A stretch of 46,906 nt of DNA from contig JAJDCM010000084.1 in NCBI GenBank assembly GCA_029260825.1, forward strand, positions 1-46,906, read 5' to 3'. The DNA is from Planctomycetota bacterium (GTDB taxonomy: Bacteria > Planctomycetota > JACOTG01 > JAJDCM01). The position numbers were made by a program, and so were the translations under genes. Below, one piece after another: positions 35,506 to 44,022 of the stretch; the first letter of the stretch is position 1; each line of letters begins with the position of its first letter. The notes under the pieces are model-generated. The model was not told the DNA's origin and searched no databases. It worked only from the letters and a program-made list of their open reading frames with translations.

Positions 35506-35874
35506 ATGAGCAAAGACCCTGATGCAGTCTGGAAGGCCCTCGGAGATCCGACGCGCCGGAATATCCTCGACCGATTGAGTGAGAACCCTCGCACAACCGG
35601 AGACCTGGTGACGGTGTTTCCAGATCTTTGTCGCACCGCGGTGATGAAACATCTCGATGTTCTTCAGAACGCCAACCTCATCATTGTCAAAAGAGAAGGT
35701 CGTCTCCGGTGGAACCACCTCAATCCAGTTCCGATCCAGGAAATTTGTGATCGGTGGGTCAGCCGACACGTTCGACATCTGGCAAGCGCGGCTTCTCGCC
35801 TGAAGGCAGTAGCCGAATCACCGACCAAGAACCGAGCAAAGAAGAAAGGACTCCCTCGTGACAACCAAAACTAG
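35506..35874 (+). CDS. ArsR-family winged-helix transcriptional regulator
   Basis: A 122-residue regulator with the ArsR fold. VWKALGDPTRRNILDRLSENPRTTGDLV is the N-terminal helix pair and LCRTAVMKHLDVLQNANLIIVKREGRLRWNHLNP is the recognition helix and wing. No metal-binding cysteine box is present, so it belongs to the non-metal group usually paired with SRPBCC proteins. It overlaps that partner gene by 17 bp. The palindrome at 35486-35505 is its likely autoregulatory operator. Confidence 0.93.
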   Translation: MSKDPDAVWKALGDPTRRNILDRLSENPRTTGDLVTVFPDLCRTAVMKHLDVLQNANLIIVKREGRLRWNHLNPVPIQEICDRWVSRHVRHLASAASRLKAVAESPTKNRAKKKGLPRDNQN

Positions 35875-36316
35875 CGACACTCGAAGCGTTAGCTATGAAC
35901 TCCAGATCCCCATCCAGGCCACGAAAGAGAAGGTCTGGAAGGCCATGACGGATGAAACGAATGCCTGGTGGCTTCCTGACTTTCGGATGGTGGGGGAAAA
36001 CTCGGTTGTCACGTTTGACGCCAGGGCCGGGGGTAGCCTGATCGAAACGAAAGAAGACGGGGGAAGCCTCCTGTGGTACACGGTGCAGATGTGTCAGCCG
36101 AAAACCGCGATCTATCTCGTTGGCCACATCGCTCCCGATTGGAGCGGCCCGGCGATATCGATGCTCAAGCTTTCCCTCGAAGAGACCGACGACGGATGCA
36201 TCCTGTCCATCAGCGACGCGATCTTCGGCCACGTCACCGACGAAAACACGGCATGCCAGGAAAAGGGATGGAATCAGCTCTTTGGCGACGGCCTCAAAGC
36301 CTACGTCGAAGGCTAA
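35858..36316 (+). CDS. SRPBCC (AHSA1-like) family protein
   Basis: A 152-residue START/Bet v 1-like protein starting at GTG, with AAAGGA upstream. The pattern is YELQIPIQATKEKVWKAMTDETNAWW at the N-terminus, VTFDARAGGSLIE in the middle, and a final helix KGWNQLFGDGLKAYVEG. Proteins of this family bind hydrophobic ligands in a cavity; pairing with ArsR regulators is common. Ligand and process are unknown. It overlaps the regulator gene and probably depends on translational coupling. Confidence 0.9.
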   Translation: MTTKTSDTRSVSYELQIPIQATKEKVWKAMTDETNAWWLPDFRMVGENSVVTFDARAGGSLIETKEDGGSLLWYTVQMCQPKTAIYLVGHIAPDWSGPAISMLKLSLEETDDGCILSISDAIFGHVTDENTACQEKGWNQLFGDGLKAYVEG

Positions 36317-36388
36317 TGGGGTGAGAGGACTCCCCGGGATGCTCCTTCTCATGCCGAAGCAAATAACCCGCAACAGCTCGACGGCGGG

Positions 36389-38506
36389 CTATTGATTCCG
36401 GAAGATGACCGCATTCATGACGCTGTACTTCTCCGGGATCCGCGATCCGCTGTCTCGAATGATGCCATGAAAAGTCACGATGGCCGGTCGCGCCCGGCCC
36501 GATCGGCTGAATAACTGGATCGGAGCTGGTGTTGGAGGAACAAAATCAGAACACCCAAGTTGAGCCTTGAAGTCGAGGATGCGGTTGAAAATTCTCTGGG
36601 GCGCTCCACCCGCAAAGGGAGGTGCGTAAACCACCCTCCCCACGTCCGACGGCATGGACGTGATGGTGCTGTCATCGGGAATCCCGATCCAGGCCCACAG
36701 ACAAAACGTCGCCGTCAGCCGGTTGGATGGAGAGACGATATCGAGGAAAAAAGGAGAGCCGGCGGCCACGTCGACGATTCTCTCCGCGTTTCCCGCGCTT
36801 CCGTTGAGAAAGACGACATCTTCTCGACTCCCGAGGCCCACGTTGACATTCCCAAAACGGGCTGCAATCGCCGGATCCTCGTAGGTGAACGCGGATGGAA
36901 GAATGGCGCTCCCCAGACAATTCGAAACCTCCACATCCACGACCCCCACACCAGGTGGAGTACGAACCGCTACTCGCCCCGGGATCACATCCGTCACGAC
37001 TCCGGGAATTCCCCCGAAAAGGACCGTGGTATCCGAAGCGGCAGTAAACCCGCTACCGAAGATGTTGATATGGTTATCCCCGAGCTCGGATCCATCGACG
37101 GGAACAACCGAACCGAGACTGACCGTCCCAAAACCGTCGCACAGGGAAAGGATCCAAACAGATCCGCGGTCCACTCCCCCATCATCGTCCTCTGGCACTC
37201 CCACAGCCAGCTCCATGACCCCGTCTCCATTGAGGTCGCCTAGACCTTCCACACCTGAAGCAAAGATATCGTTGTCAGAAAGACCTCCGGTGAAATTCCC
37301 CTGAGTATCGCTGATCTTCTGGTGAGACAACACACGCCCGGTCGCGTCAAGAAACAAGACCCATGCAGCACCCCGGTCAACTCCGCCGTCATCGTCTTGG
37401 GCCGCTCCCACCACGATGTCAAGCTTTCCGTCCTGATCAAGATCACCCAGCCCCGCAACAGAAAACCCAAAGAGATCAGCGTCATCGAGAACACCACTGA
37501 AAGTACCACTGGTGTTGCTGATCTTTCGATGGCCCCGAACCGTTCCATCTGTTTCCAGAAAAAGAACCCACACGGCTCCCCGGTCGGCTCCTCCATCATC
37601 ATCAAAAGGCGCTCCAATAACGACATCGATGATTCCGTCCCCATCCACATCGCCCGGAACAACGGCAGAGCGGCCAAAAAAGTCATTGTCGGCAAGGCCT
37701 CCGGTGAACCCACCTTCGGTGTGGCTGATCTTCTGATGAGACGAGACGGTCCCGTTTGTATTCAGAAAGAGAACCCACGCTGCGCCACGATTCACCCCCC
37801 CATCATCATCTCGATGGGCAGTCACGATCAGATCCCCTCCCAACGCGCCATCGAGATTACCAAGGCCCGCCATCGAGTGACCGAATCGATCATCATCATC
37901 CAGAACGCCGGTAAATCCTCCTTGAACATCACTGATCTTCTGGTGACTCTTGACCGTTCCATCCGTGTTGAGAAAGAGAATCCAAACCGCGCCGCGATCC
38001 AGACCACCATCATCGTCACGATAGGCGGCAACAGCAATGTCCTCCACCAGGTCTCCGTCAAGATCTGAAAGAGATGCCACAGCCCGGCCAAACTCATCCC
38101 CGTCACCGAGAACACCGGTGAACCCTCCTTGCGTCTGGCTGATCTTCTGCTCAGCACCCACCGTTCCATCGGAATTGAGAAAGAGGATCCAGACCGCTCC
38201 CCGGTTGAAGCCCCCATCCCCATCGAATCGAGAACCAACCGCCACATCATCGACTCCATCGTCGTTGAGGTCGCCGATCCGGCTGATGGAAAAACCAAAC
38301 TGGTCACCGTTCGAAAGAGGCCCCAAGAAGCCTCCGCCTGTCGCGCTGATCTTCTGCTGAGAGATGACTTCACCAGCTCCCTGAGCAAAAGCTGGTGGAC
38401 CAGCACACAAAACAACGGAGAGGAGAACCAGCGGAACAATGAGATCGGAAGAGAGATAGGAAGAGAGGTCGGAAGGGAGATCGGAAGGAGAGGGTGGTCT
38501 TCGCAT
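36389..38506 (-). CDS. Secreted FG-GAP/TIG protein, paralogue of the 31335-34235 product
   Basis: A 705-residue protein with AGGGG before the ATG. The signal peptide has an unusual N-region of repeated PSDL units, then a hydrophobic core (IVPLVLLSVVLCAGPPAFA). Six integrin-like FG-GAP repeats of ~64 residues (GDLNDDGVDDVAVGSRFDGDGG; RGAVWILFLNSDGTV; QKISQTQGGFTGVL) cover about 45-445 and carry Ca2+-loop aspartates. A TIG domain starting at DGSELGDNHINIFGSGF and a C-terminal domain starting at AARFGNVNVGLGSREDVVFLNGS follow. Both are closely similar to the other large secreted protein. It probably acts outside the cell or on its surface. Confidence 0.9.
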   Translation of the reverse strand: MRRPPSPSDLPSDLSSYLSSDLIVPLVLLSVVLCAGPPAFAQGAGEVISQQKISATGGGFLGPLSNGDQFGFSISRIGDLNDDGVDDVAVGSRFDGDGGFNRGAVWILFLNSDGTVGAEQKISQTQGGFTGVLGDGDEFGRAVASLSDLDGDLVEDIAVAAYRDDDGGLDRGAVWILFLNTDGTVKSHQKISDVQGGFTGVLDDDDRFGHSMAGLGNLDGALGGDLIVTAHRDDDGGVNRGAAWVLFLNTNGTVSSHQKISHTEGGFTGGLADNDFFGRSAVVPGDVDGDGIIDVVIGAPFDDDGGADRGAVWVLFLETDGTVRGHRKISNTSGTFSGVLDDADLFGFSVAGLGDLDQDGKLDIVVGAAQDDDGGVDRGAAWVLFLDATGRVLSHQKISDTQGNFTGGLSDNDIFASGVEGLGDLNGDGVMELAVGVPEDDDGGVDRGSVWILSLCDGFGTVSLGSVVPVDGSELGDNHINIFGSGFTAASDTTVLFGGIPGVVTDVIPGRVAVRTPPGVGVVDVEVSNCLGSAILPSAFTYEDPAIAARFGNVNVGLGSREDVVFLNGSAGNAERIVDVAAGSPFFLDIVSPSNRLTATFCLWAWIGIPDDSTITSMPSDVGRVVYAPPFAGGAPQRIFNRILDFKAQLGCSDFVPPTPAPIQLFSRSGRARPAIVTFHGIIRDSGSRIPEKYSVMNAVIFRNQ
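38441..38488 (-). repeat. 12-bp tandem repeat in a signal-peptide coding region
   Basis: Four units (38441-38452, 38453-38464, 38465-38476, 38477-38488) related to GAGATCGGAAGA encode PSDL-like tetrapeptides just after the start of the FG-GAP protein. The unit length keeps the frame, so copy-number change would vary the signal peptide N-region in four-residue steps. Confidence 0.85.
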
Positions 38507-38646
38507 GGATTTAACCCCTGGTGGTTACAGCATCGCACCCGGCGTATGGCTGGGTCGACGACAGAGATCCCTTTTTCTTGACAACAACCGAACAGTTTAA
38601 TGCAAGACGGGCTCTCGTCGCAACGTCTCGTTCTCTGAAATAGAGC

Positions 38647-40278
38647 CTACTGGACGCTGGGAGCCTCCCAGTGAACGAGAGCGATCCTGTCCGGGTCAAT
38701 TTCGTAGCGCAAAAAGGATTCTTGTTCTCCTCCACCAAAGACCTGGGACTCTCCGGCCTGAAGAACATGACTGCGAGAATTTCTTGATTCTCCGTCGACC
38801 TCCCACACTTCAAAGAGCGCGGCTCCAGGACCATCATTTCTGACAACCATCGCACCGGGTTCTTCCCCTTCCTCGAGTCGAACATGAGGAATCCCGCTGG
38901 AGTAAATCCACTGAGAAAAGAAAGCATCCAGGTTGCGGCCAGCACCGCTTGCCCAGGCATCCTGCAACTCCTTCAGGGAGAGAGGTCCTTCCCTGGCACG
39001 GCGAAAGCTCTCGGCAAGAGCACCCTCAAGATCTTTCTCACCGAGAAGGAGTCCCAGGGTATATACGACCGCGGCACCCTTGTGCCGGTAGATCTCCACA
39101 TGAGTTTCATGAGTCTCGGAAAGCGGAATATCCAGGGCCTTCCCGGCAACTTTTCCGTAGACGATTCTCATGGCCTTCATGCGTTCCGTGAACGCTCCCG
39201 GATCTCTCGTGATCGAGGCAAACGATCGGGCGGCCGCGTACTCGGCAATGCCCACAATCCAGTGAGAACCGCTCCCGGAAAGGGCCATCCTCTCCCCGAA
39301 AAAGCGTCCGGCGAGCTCCCGGGAGATTTCATCGGCGGCGACTCTCTTGTCGTCAAACAACCAGGGTCCAAAAAAAAGGGTCATCCGAGCACGCGAAAGA
39401 CGAGTCACCAGGGAAGAAACCGCGGTAACCGGCTCGGGAAAAGGATCTCGAACAAGAGCTCGAAGTGTTTGGGTACCGATTCCTACTGCCCGCAGGATCC
39501 AGGACTGGCGATCTTCTGCGAGCGACTCCCGACGAAGGATCAGATCGACTTCTGTTCCTTCGATCATCATTTTCTTTCCGGGAAGATAAGGGCCGGCCGC
39601 AAGAAAAAGTCCTCCGGGATCGTTTCCTGCATCCGAAGCGTTTCCCGGGACCGAAATCGGCTCCTCCATCTTGCAGGAGATGAATCGGTAGTTTTCATCC
39701 CCCGTCACCTGAAGGCGAAAGCTGGGGCCAGGCCGTTGCAGTCGCTGGGTTCCTGGCAGGCTGACCGGCGGAATCTCTGCTGGATACCAGGAAGTACCGG
39801 GAAGAGCCAGCACTTCACCTCTCGACGCAAGAATTCCGTAGGTTCCCTGAGGAAAGAGGGAGTACTCGAGCGTGAACGGCCTGGCCTCTCCAGGCTGGAG
39901 TGCCGGTGACATTTGGATCTCGACCTTCCCGAAAAACGGTGCAAAAGAAACATCGCCTCCGGAAGCATCGGTCACCGAATAGATCTGGGAACCAGGAGCC
40001 AGAAACAGAGCCGCAGTCGAAATAGGACTTTCGCCGGGATTTCCAAGCTCCAACTGGCAACGAATCTCGAGCCCTGCTTTTGGTGCGCTGAGAACCTTCG
40101 CCCCGATATCGAGATCGGAAACCGTGATCGGAACCGGAGAAAAACTCGTCCCTCCCGCCTCGACCTGGACATCCGATGTTTTGCTCTCAAAACACCCGAA
40201 CTGGCCAAGGAGCAGGGTCAAGAAAAGCGCCCCTCCCCCCCACCTGCCCCCCGTCGTTTTTTCCCTAGCTCCTGACAT
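38647..40278 (-). CDS. Lipoprotein with a degenerate, probably inactive M1-peptidase-like domain
   Basis: A 543-residue protein with signal sequence GALFLTLLLGQFGC and acylated Cys29. An N-terminal beta domain (about 45-190) resembles the M1 peptidase barrel, with GTSWYPAEIP as a landmark. The peptidase-like part has ADEISRELAGRFFG at about 315-328 and WIVGIAEYAAA at 340-350. They align with the HELAHQWFG and W-x-N-E-G-x-AEY motifs of M1 enzymes. Both zinc histidines are replaced (Arg320, Gly324) and the NEG glutamate is absent, so zinc hydrolysis is unlikely. A final helical region (GRNLDAFFSQWIYSSGIPHV) fits the family. It could be a binding or scaffold protein. The assignment is by motif pattern. 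Confidence 0.7.
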   Translation of the reverse strand: MSGAREKTTGGRWGGGALFLTLLLGQFGCFESKTSDVQVEAGGTSFSPVPITVSDLDIGAKVLSAPKAGLEIRCQLELGNPGESPISTAALFLAPGSQIYSVTDASGGDVSFAPFFGKVEIQMSPALQPGEARPFTLEYSLFPQGTYGILASRGEVLALPGTSWYPAEIPPVSLPGTQRLQRPGPSFRLQVTGDENYRFISCKMEEPISVPGNASDAGNDPGGLFLAAGPYLPGKKMMIEGTEVDLILRRESLAEDRQSWILRAVGIGTQTLRALVRDPFPEPVTAVSSLVTRLSRARMTLFFGPWLFDDKRVAADEISRELAGRFFGERMALSGSGSHWIVGIAEYAAARSFASITRDPGAFTERMKAMRIVYGKVAGKALDIPLSETHETHVEIYRHKGAAVVYTLGLLLGEKDLEGALAESFRRAREGPLSLKELQDAWASGAGRNLDAFFSQWIYSSGIPHVRLEEGEEPGAMVVRNDGPGAALFEVWEVDGESRNSRSHVLQAGESQVFGGGEQESFLRYEIDPDRIALVHWEAPSVQ

Positions 40279-40421
40279 GGAATCAAGTTACTCCGTCTTT
40301 CGTTGCGGCGGCAGCCTCAAATGATGTAATCTCACAAGGAATATGGAAGAGAATATATTGTCCTGGGTCAATAAGCCCGCGTGATTCATGCGGCCAGGCC
40401 CATCGGAGATGGAGACAAATC

Positions 40422-41138
40422 ATGTCCTACACTCGAGATGAGTTCGCCCCCGCTCAATCTTTCTCTGTCGCGCAGGCTGCTACAGACGAACGGGTCGCCT
40501 TCATTCGACGAACCTACGCCCACCTTGCGGCTGCAATCACCGCGTTTGTCCTGTTGGAAGCAATCCTTCTTCGAACCGCAATCGGTGAAAGTTTCGCCGT
40601 CACCGTCCTCGGAAGCCAGCTGGGCTGGATCGGCATGATGGTTGGATTCATGGTGGTCGGGATGATCGCCAATCGCTGGGCTCAGGCCGAGACCTCGGCG
40701 GGGATCCAGTACCTTGGCCTTTCCGTTTATGTGGTGGCGGAAGCGATATTCTTCCTTCCGTTGCTGTACATGGCCGCCAACTACGCGGGTAGTGACGTCA
40801 TTCCCATGGCAGCCATTACCACCCTCAGCATCTTTACCGGCATCACCGCGGTTGTCTTCGTTACCAAGAAAGACTTCTCGTTCCTCCGAGCCGGGCTTGG
40901 GGCGGCCTTTGCAGTTGCAATTGGAGTGATCATCTGCAGCTTCATCTTTGGATTTCAGCTCGGCCTTCTGTTTTCGTTTCTCATGGCCGGACTTGCCGGG
41001 GGTTACGTCCTGTACTATACCTCCAATGTCTTTCATCAGTACCGAACGACCCAGCACGTGGCGGCATCTCTTGCCCTCTTTTCCGCCATCGCCCTCATGT
41101 TCTGGTACATCCTTCGAATCTTCATGTCTCGAGACTGA
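40422..41138 (+). CDS. Bax inhibitor-1/YccA family membrane protein
   Basis: A 238-residue protein with seven predicted transmembrane helices after a 35-residue polar N-terminus. The typical RRTYAHLAAAITAFVLLEA start and the C-terminal YYTSNVFHQYRTTQHVAASLALFSAIALMFWYILRIF are present. Relatives such as BsYetJ are pH-sensitive calcium-leak channels gated by a pair of acidic residues in the last helices; here those places seem to be held by non-acidic residues, so leak gating may differ. The true function is unknown. A GGAGA site precedes the ATG, and a TATATT hexamer near 40347 may be a -10 box. Confidence 0.92.
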   Translation: MSYTRDEFAPAQSFSVAQAATDERVAFIRRTYAHLAAAITAFVLLEAILLRTAIGESFAVTVLGSQLGWIGMMVGFMVVGMIANRWAQAETSAGIQYLGLSVYVVAEAIFFLPLLYMAANYAGSDVIPMAAITTLSIFTGITAVVFVTKKDFSFLRAGLGAAFAVAIGVIICSFIFGFQLGLLFSFLMAGLAGGYVLYYTSNVFHQYRTTQHVAASLALFSAIALMFWYILRIFMSRD

Positions 41139-41169
41139 ACCAGAAGTTGCTGGATGAGTCTCAACGTCA

Positions 41170-41193
41170 GTCGCGTCAAGATCAAGACGCGAC
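41170..41193. other. 8-bp perfect hairpin downstream of the Bax-inhibitor gene
   Basis: GTCGCGTC (41170-41177) and GACGCGAC (41186-41193) with an 8-nt loop. No T-run follows. It lies upstream of the terminator-like hairpin at 41223, so the gap holds two stacked structures that may protect the mRNA end or form a leader for the SGNH gene. Confidence 0.6.
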
Positions 41194-41222
41194 GACAAAG
41201 ACTAGACCTGACTGAATCGATC

Positions 41223-41270
41223 AGGAGCGGCGACACCATTGCGTGTGTCGTCGCTCCTCCTTATTTTCTT
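41223..41270 (+). terminator. Probable Rho-independent terminator
   Basis: A 14-bp stem AGGAGCGGCGACAC (41223-41236) / GTGTCGTCGCTCCT (41245-41258) with one G-T wobble is followed by the T-rich run ccttattttctt. It separates the Bax-inhibitor gene from the SGNH hydrolase gene. Confidence 0.8.
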
Positions 41271-41323
41271 GGGATCACACGAATGAATCTGGTGACTCAA
41301 GACACTTGAACGGAGTAGCTCGA

Positions 41324-42607
41324 ATGAAGCGTCGTTATCTTTTTCGCGGGATCTTGCTCCTCTTTGTTCTCTTCCTCATCGAGGCGACTTCGTTTGCCCT
41401 TTTCTGGGCATTGGATTCAAAACCGTTTTCCTACAGTCGGCTTCGCAAGGAACAACGGGCAGTCGCCGGAGACATGACAGCAGAAGAAGCATCCGCGTTA
41501 CGAATCAACCTTCCGACGGCCGACGTTCGTTTTGCTCACCCCTACATTGGCTATATCCCGGTCAACCCGAAAGTTGAAAAGAACACGAACGTCTATCGGA
41601 TCTATGAACAGCGCTTCTTCGATCCTGATGCGCCCTACTATCGACCCGACCCGGATACGGTTGTCATCGGAGTGACCGGTGGATCCGTCGCCGCCGGGTT
41701 CTGCGGATCGGGTAGCAAGGCCCTGGAAAAGGCCCTCCAGGAAGAAAATCGCTTCACGGGAAAGAAGATCGTCATCGTGAGTCTGGCCATCGGAGGCTTC
41801 AAGCAACCCCAGGCTCTCCTGGCGCTCAATTACTTTCTGGCGCTGGGGGGACGTCTTGACATCCTCCTCAATATCGATGGGTTCAACGAGGTCGCGCTCC
41901 ATGAGGCAGAAAACGGCCGCCTCGATGTCTTTCCCATCTATCCCCGGAGCTGGAGCGCTCTTGTGGTGGGAACTGCCGACACACGCTCCGAGCAACTGGT
42001 GGGCGAAATCGTCTACCTTCGTTCCAAAAGAGGCGACCACGCCCGGGTCACCGCGGAATCCTCCCTCGGGATGTCGATCACCTACAACCTCTTCTGGCGG
42101 CTGAAGGATCGACGACTCCTCCAAAAGACCTATGAAGCAGATCAGCGGCTACGGAGCTTCAAGCCCTTTGAACGCTCGATGCTGACCCAGGGGCCGGAAT
42201 TCAAGATGAAGAACGAAGAAGATACCTACGATTACCTTGTCTCCGTCTGGATGCGTTGCTCGATCCAGTTACACAGAATCTGTCAGGTCAACAAGATCGA
42301 CTACTACCACTACCTGCAACCAAACCAATACGTGGAAGGGTCAAAGCCCATGTCCGAAGCAGAGAAGAAGATCGCCATCAACCCCTCCCATCCCTACTAC
42401 CCGGGGGCCGTCAAGGGATATCCCCGGCTCATCGAGGGGGGCAAAAAACTTCGGGAGCAACGAATACCCTTCTTCGATCTGACCCCGATTTTCTCTCAGG
42501 TGACCGAAAGCCTCTACGTGGATGCAGGCTGTCACTTCAACGCCAAGGGTCAGGAAATCATGGGGAGAGAAATCGCAAGAACGATCCTCCCAACCAGCGA
42601 CGAATGA
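41324..42607 (+). CDS. Membrane-anchored SGNH/GDSL-type hydrolase
   Basis: A 427-residue protein; the ATG at 41324 has GGAG 8 nt upstream. A single N-terminal transmembrane segment (GILLLFVLFLIEATSFALFWAL) leaves the rest outside the membrane. SGNH blocks are visible: block I VTGGSVAAGF (nucleophile Ser), block II SLAIGGFKQPQ (Gly), block III LNIDGFNEVAL (Asn) and block V DAGCHFNAKGQEIMG (Asp-x-x-x-His). Family members deacetylate polysaccharides or act in O-acyl transfer on exported glycans. The natural substrate is unknown. It converges on the glycoside hydrolase gene with a 17-bp gap. Confidence 0.85.
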   Translation: MKRRYLFRGILLLFVLFLIEATSFALFWALDSKPFSYSRLRKEQRAVAGDMTAEEASALRINLPTADVRFAHPYIGYIPVNPKVEKNTNVYRIYEQRFFDPDAPYYRPDPDTVVIGVTGGSVAAGFCGSGSKALEKALQEENRFTGKKIVIVSLAIGGFKQPQALLALNYFLALGGRLDILLNIDGFNEVALHEAENGRLDVFPIYPRSWSALVVGTADTRSEQLVGEIVYLRSKRGDHARVTAESSLGMSITYNLFWRLKDRRLLQKTYEADQRLRSFKPFERSMLTQGPEFKMKNEEDTYDYLVSVWMRCSIQLHRICQVNKIDYYHYLQPNQYVEGSKPMSEAEKKIAINPSHPYYPGAVKGYPRLIEGGKKLREQRIPFFDLTPIFSQVTESLYVDAGCHFNAKGQEIMGREIARTILPTSDE

Positions 42608-42624
42608 TGGCCATGAAAAGTCGA

Positions 42625-43863
42625 TCAGGGATTGGGGCAATTGGGTTCCGGTCCGGGGATGTCGGAGCTGAAACGCATATCCCAGAGAACCGGATTGTTC
42701 TGTCGGTAGAGGTCGATGTTCTGGAACAGCCCCTGGACTGATGTGAACTCCGGCTTGCGAACCAGATTGTATGTGACCATTCCAGCCGTCTTGAACCCCA
42801 TGCAACAAAACGCACCCGGGGTGCGGTTCTTCCAGCTGAACCAAAAGACCTTCTGAATCCGAGCATCGACCTTGAGAGCCTTCTTCAAGCCCGTCTTCGG
42901 AGAAAGCTCGAATTGATTGTCAGGATAATCCAGGAATTGAGTGTTGAGCTCCGTGATCCACACCATTCTCGGATCCCCGAACTCGTCCATGGTGTCCATG
43001 GTCTCTCGAATCTGGGGCCGCATCGGACCAGCGGGTTGGTTTCCGGGGAACGGATGAATGTTCAAGTAGTCATAGTAATCCCAGACTTTCTCGATTTCGC
43101 CCGTATCCGGGTTGATCTCGGTAAACGTGTCATTCAGCTCGTAGTACTCACGTAGCCAGTTCACTCGGTTCTGCCCACGGGCTGCTTGCCGAAGCCCATT
43201 CAATGAGAGCCCGGCCATCACGATCTGGCAGTCCGGATCCGCTACGTGTGCCGCGATCGAGGCAACTTTCAGCATCTGGAAATAGTCGATGGTCGGGGCA
43301 AACATTTCCGTTGGCGAACGGAAGTGATCCTGGCTATTCGGTTCGTTTCCGATCTCAAAGGTTCGCACACCCATTTTGGAGTAGTGGGTAACCGCGGCGC
43401 CGACCCAATCCCCGTAATTCTGGAGGAACTGAGACTGAGGCCGATAGCGACTTCGAATACCGGGATCCGTAATTTCCGGGGGAGCGCTCGTTGCCCATTC
43501 GGGACTTGCGGTGCCAAGCGTGAGCAAGACGTTCATGCCGCGTTCATGAGCCCAGGTGATCAGATTCTCGATGCCGGGGCGAGAGACATAATTCCCCTGC
43601 TGGGGTTCTTCGTCCGCCCAGAGGGTTCGAAATGTCACCCATCCCGCAAGCATCTCGTCCGCCATCATGTTGAGAGAGATCTGGCGCGTGTTGTCGTTGT
43701 AAAGGAATTCAAAAGGCAACAAGGCCTTGAACCCAAGTGGACTCGACTCATTGTATTCCCGAAGAATGACATCCCCTTCGGGAGAGCCAGCATGGGAGGG
43801 AGTTGATGCCACGACAACAGCCAATAAAGCCACGAGAAGGAGCAAACGAGAATTCTGGGTCAT
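42625..43863 (-). CDS. Exported clan-A (GH39/GH5-like) glycoside hydrolase
   Basis: A 412-residue protein; the ATG at 43863 has GAAGG upstream and opens a signal peptide (LLLLVALLAVVVASTPSHA). The TIM-barrel pattern of clan GH-A is visible. The acid/base glutamate lies in EIGNEPN (Glu174) and the nucleophile in WITELNT (Glu305), 131 residues apart, both at strand ends. FRTLWADEEPQQGNY and DYLNIHPFP are further landmarks. Subfamily and sugar are not determinable. It may act on the same glycans as the neighbouring SGNH hydrolase and the sulfatase, but this is inference. Confidence 0.82.
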   Translation of the reverse strand: MTQNSRLLLLVALLAVVVASTPSHAGSPEGDVILREYNESSPLGFKALLPFEFLYNDNTRQISLNMMADEMLAGWVTFRTLWADEEPQQGNYVSRPGIENLITWAHERGMNVLLTLGTASPEWATSAPPEITDPGIRSRYRPQSQFLQNYGDWVGAAVTHYSKMGVRTFEIGNEPNSQDHFRSPTEMFAPTIDYFQMLKVASIAAHVADPDCQIVMAGLSLNGLRQAARGQNRVNWLREYYELNDTFTEINPDTGEIEKVWDYYDYLNIHPFPGNQPAGPMRPQIRETMDTMDEFGDPRMVWITELNTQFLDYPDNQFELSPKTGLKKALKVDARIQKVFWFSWKNRTPGAFCCMGFKTAGMVTYNLVRKPEFTSVQGLFQNIDLYRQNNPVLWDMRFSSDIPGPEPNCPNP

Positions 43864-44022
43864 GGAGTGCCTTCTTTTATGAGAGGACCAGCGGGCCGGG
43901 GATCGGCTCCTAAGGGAGCCCCACGCCGGGGGTGGCAAAAAGTCTACCACGCCCGACAAACGATCGTCAACTCACTTCGGAACCCCATCTTACAAGGGGA
44001 CTGAGATCGGTCTGGAAGCCCT

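Noticed and set aside
38647..40278. Active M1 aminopeptidase
   Set aside because: The histidines of HExxH and the distal glutamate are absent, so the catalytic call cannot be supported.
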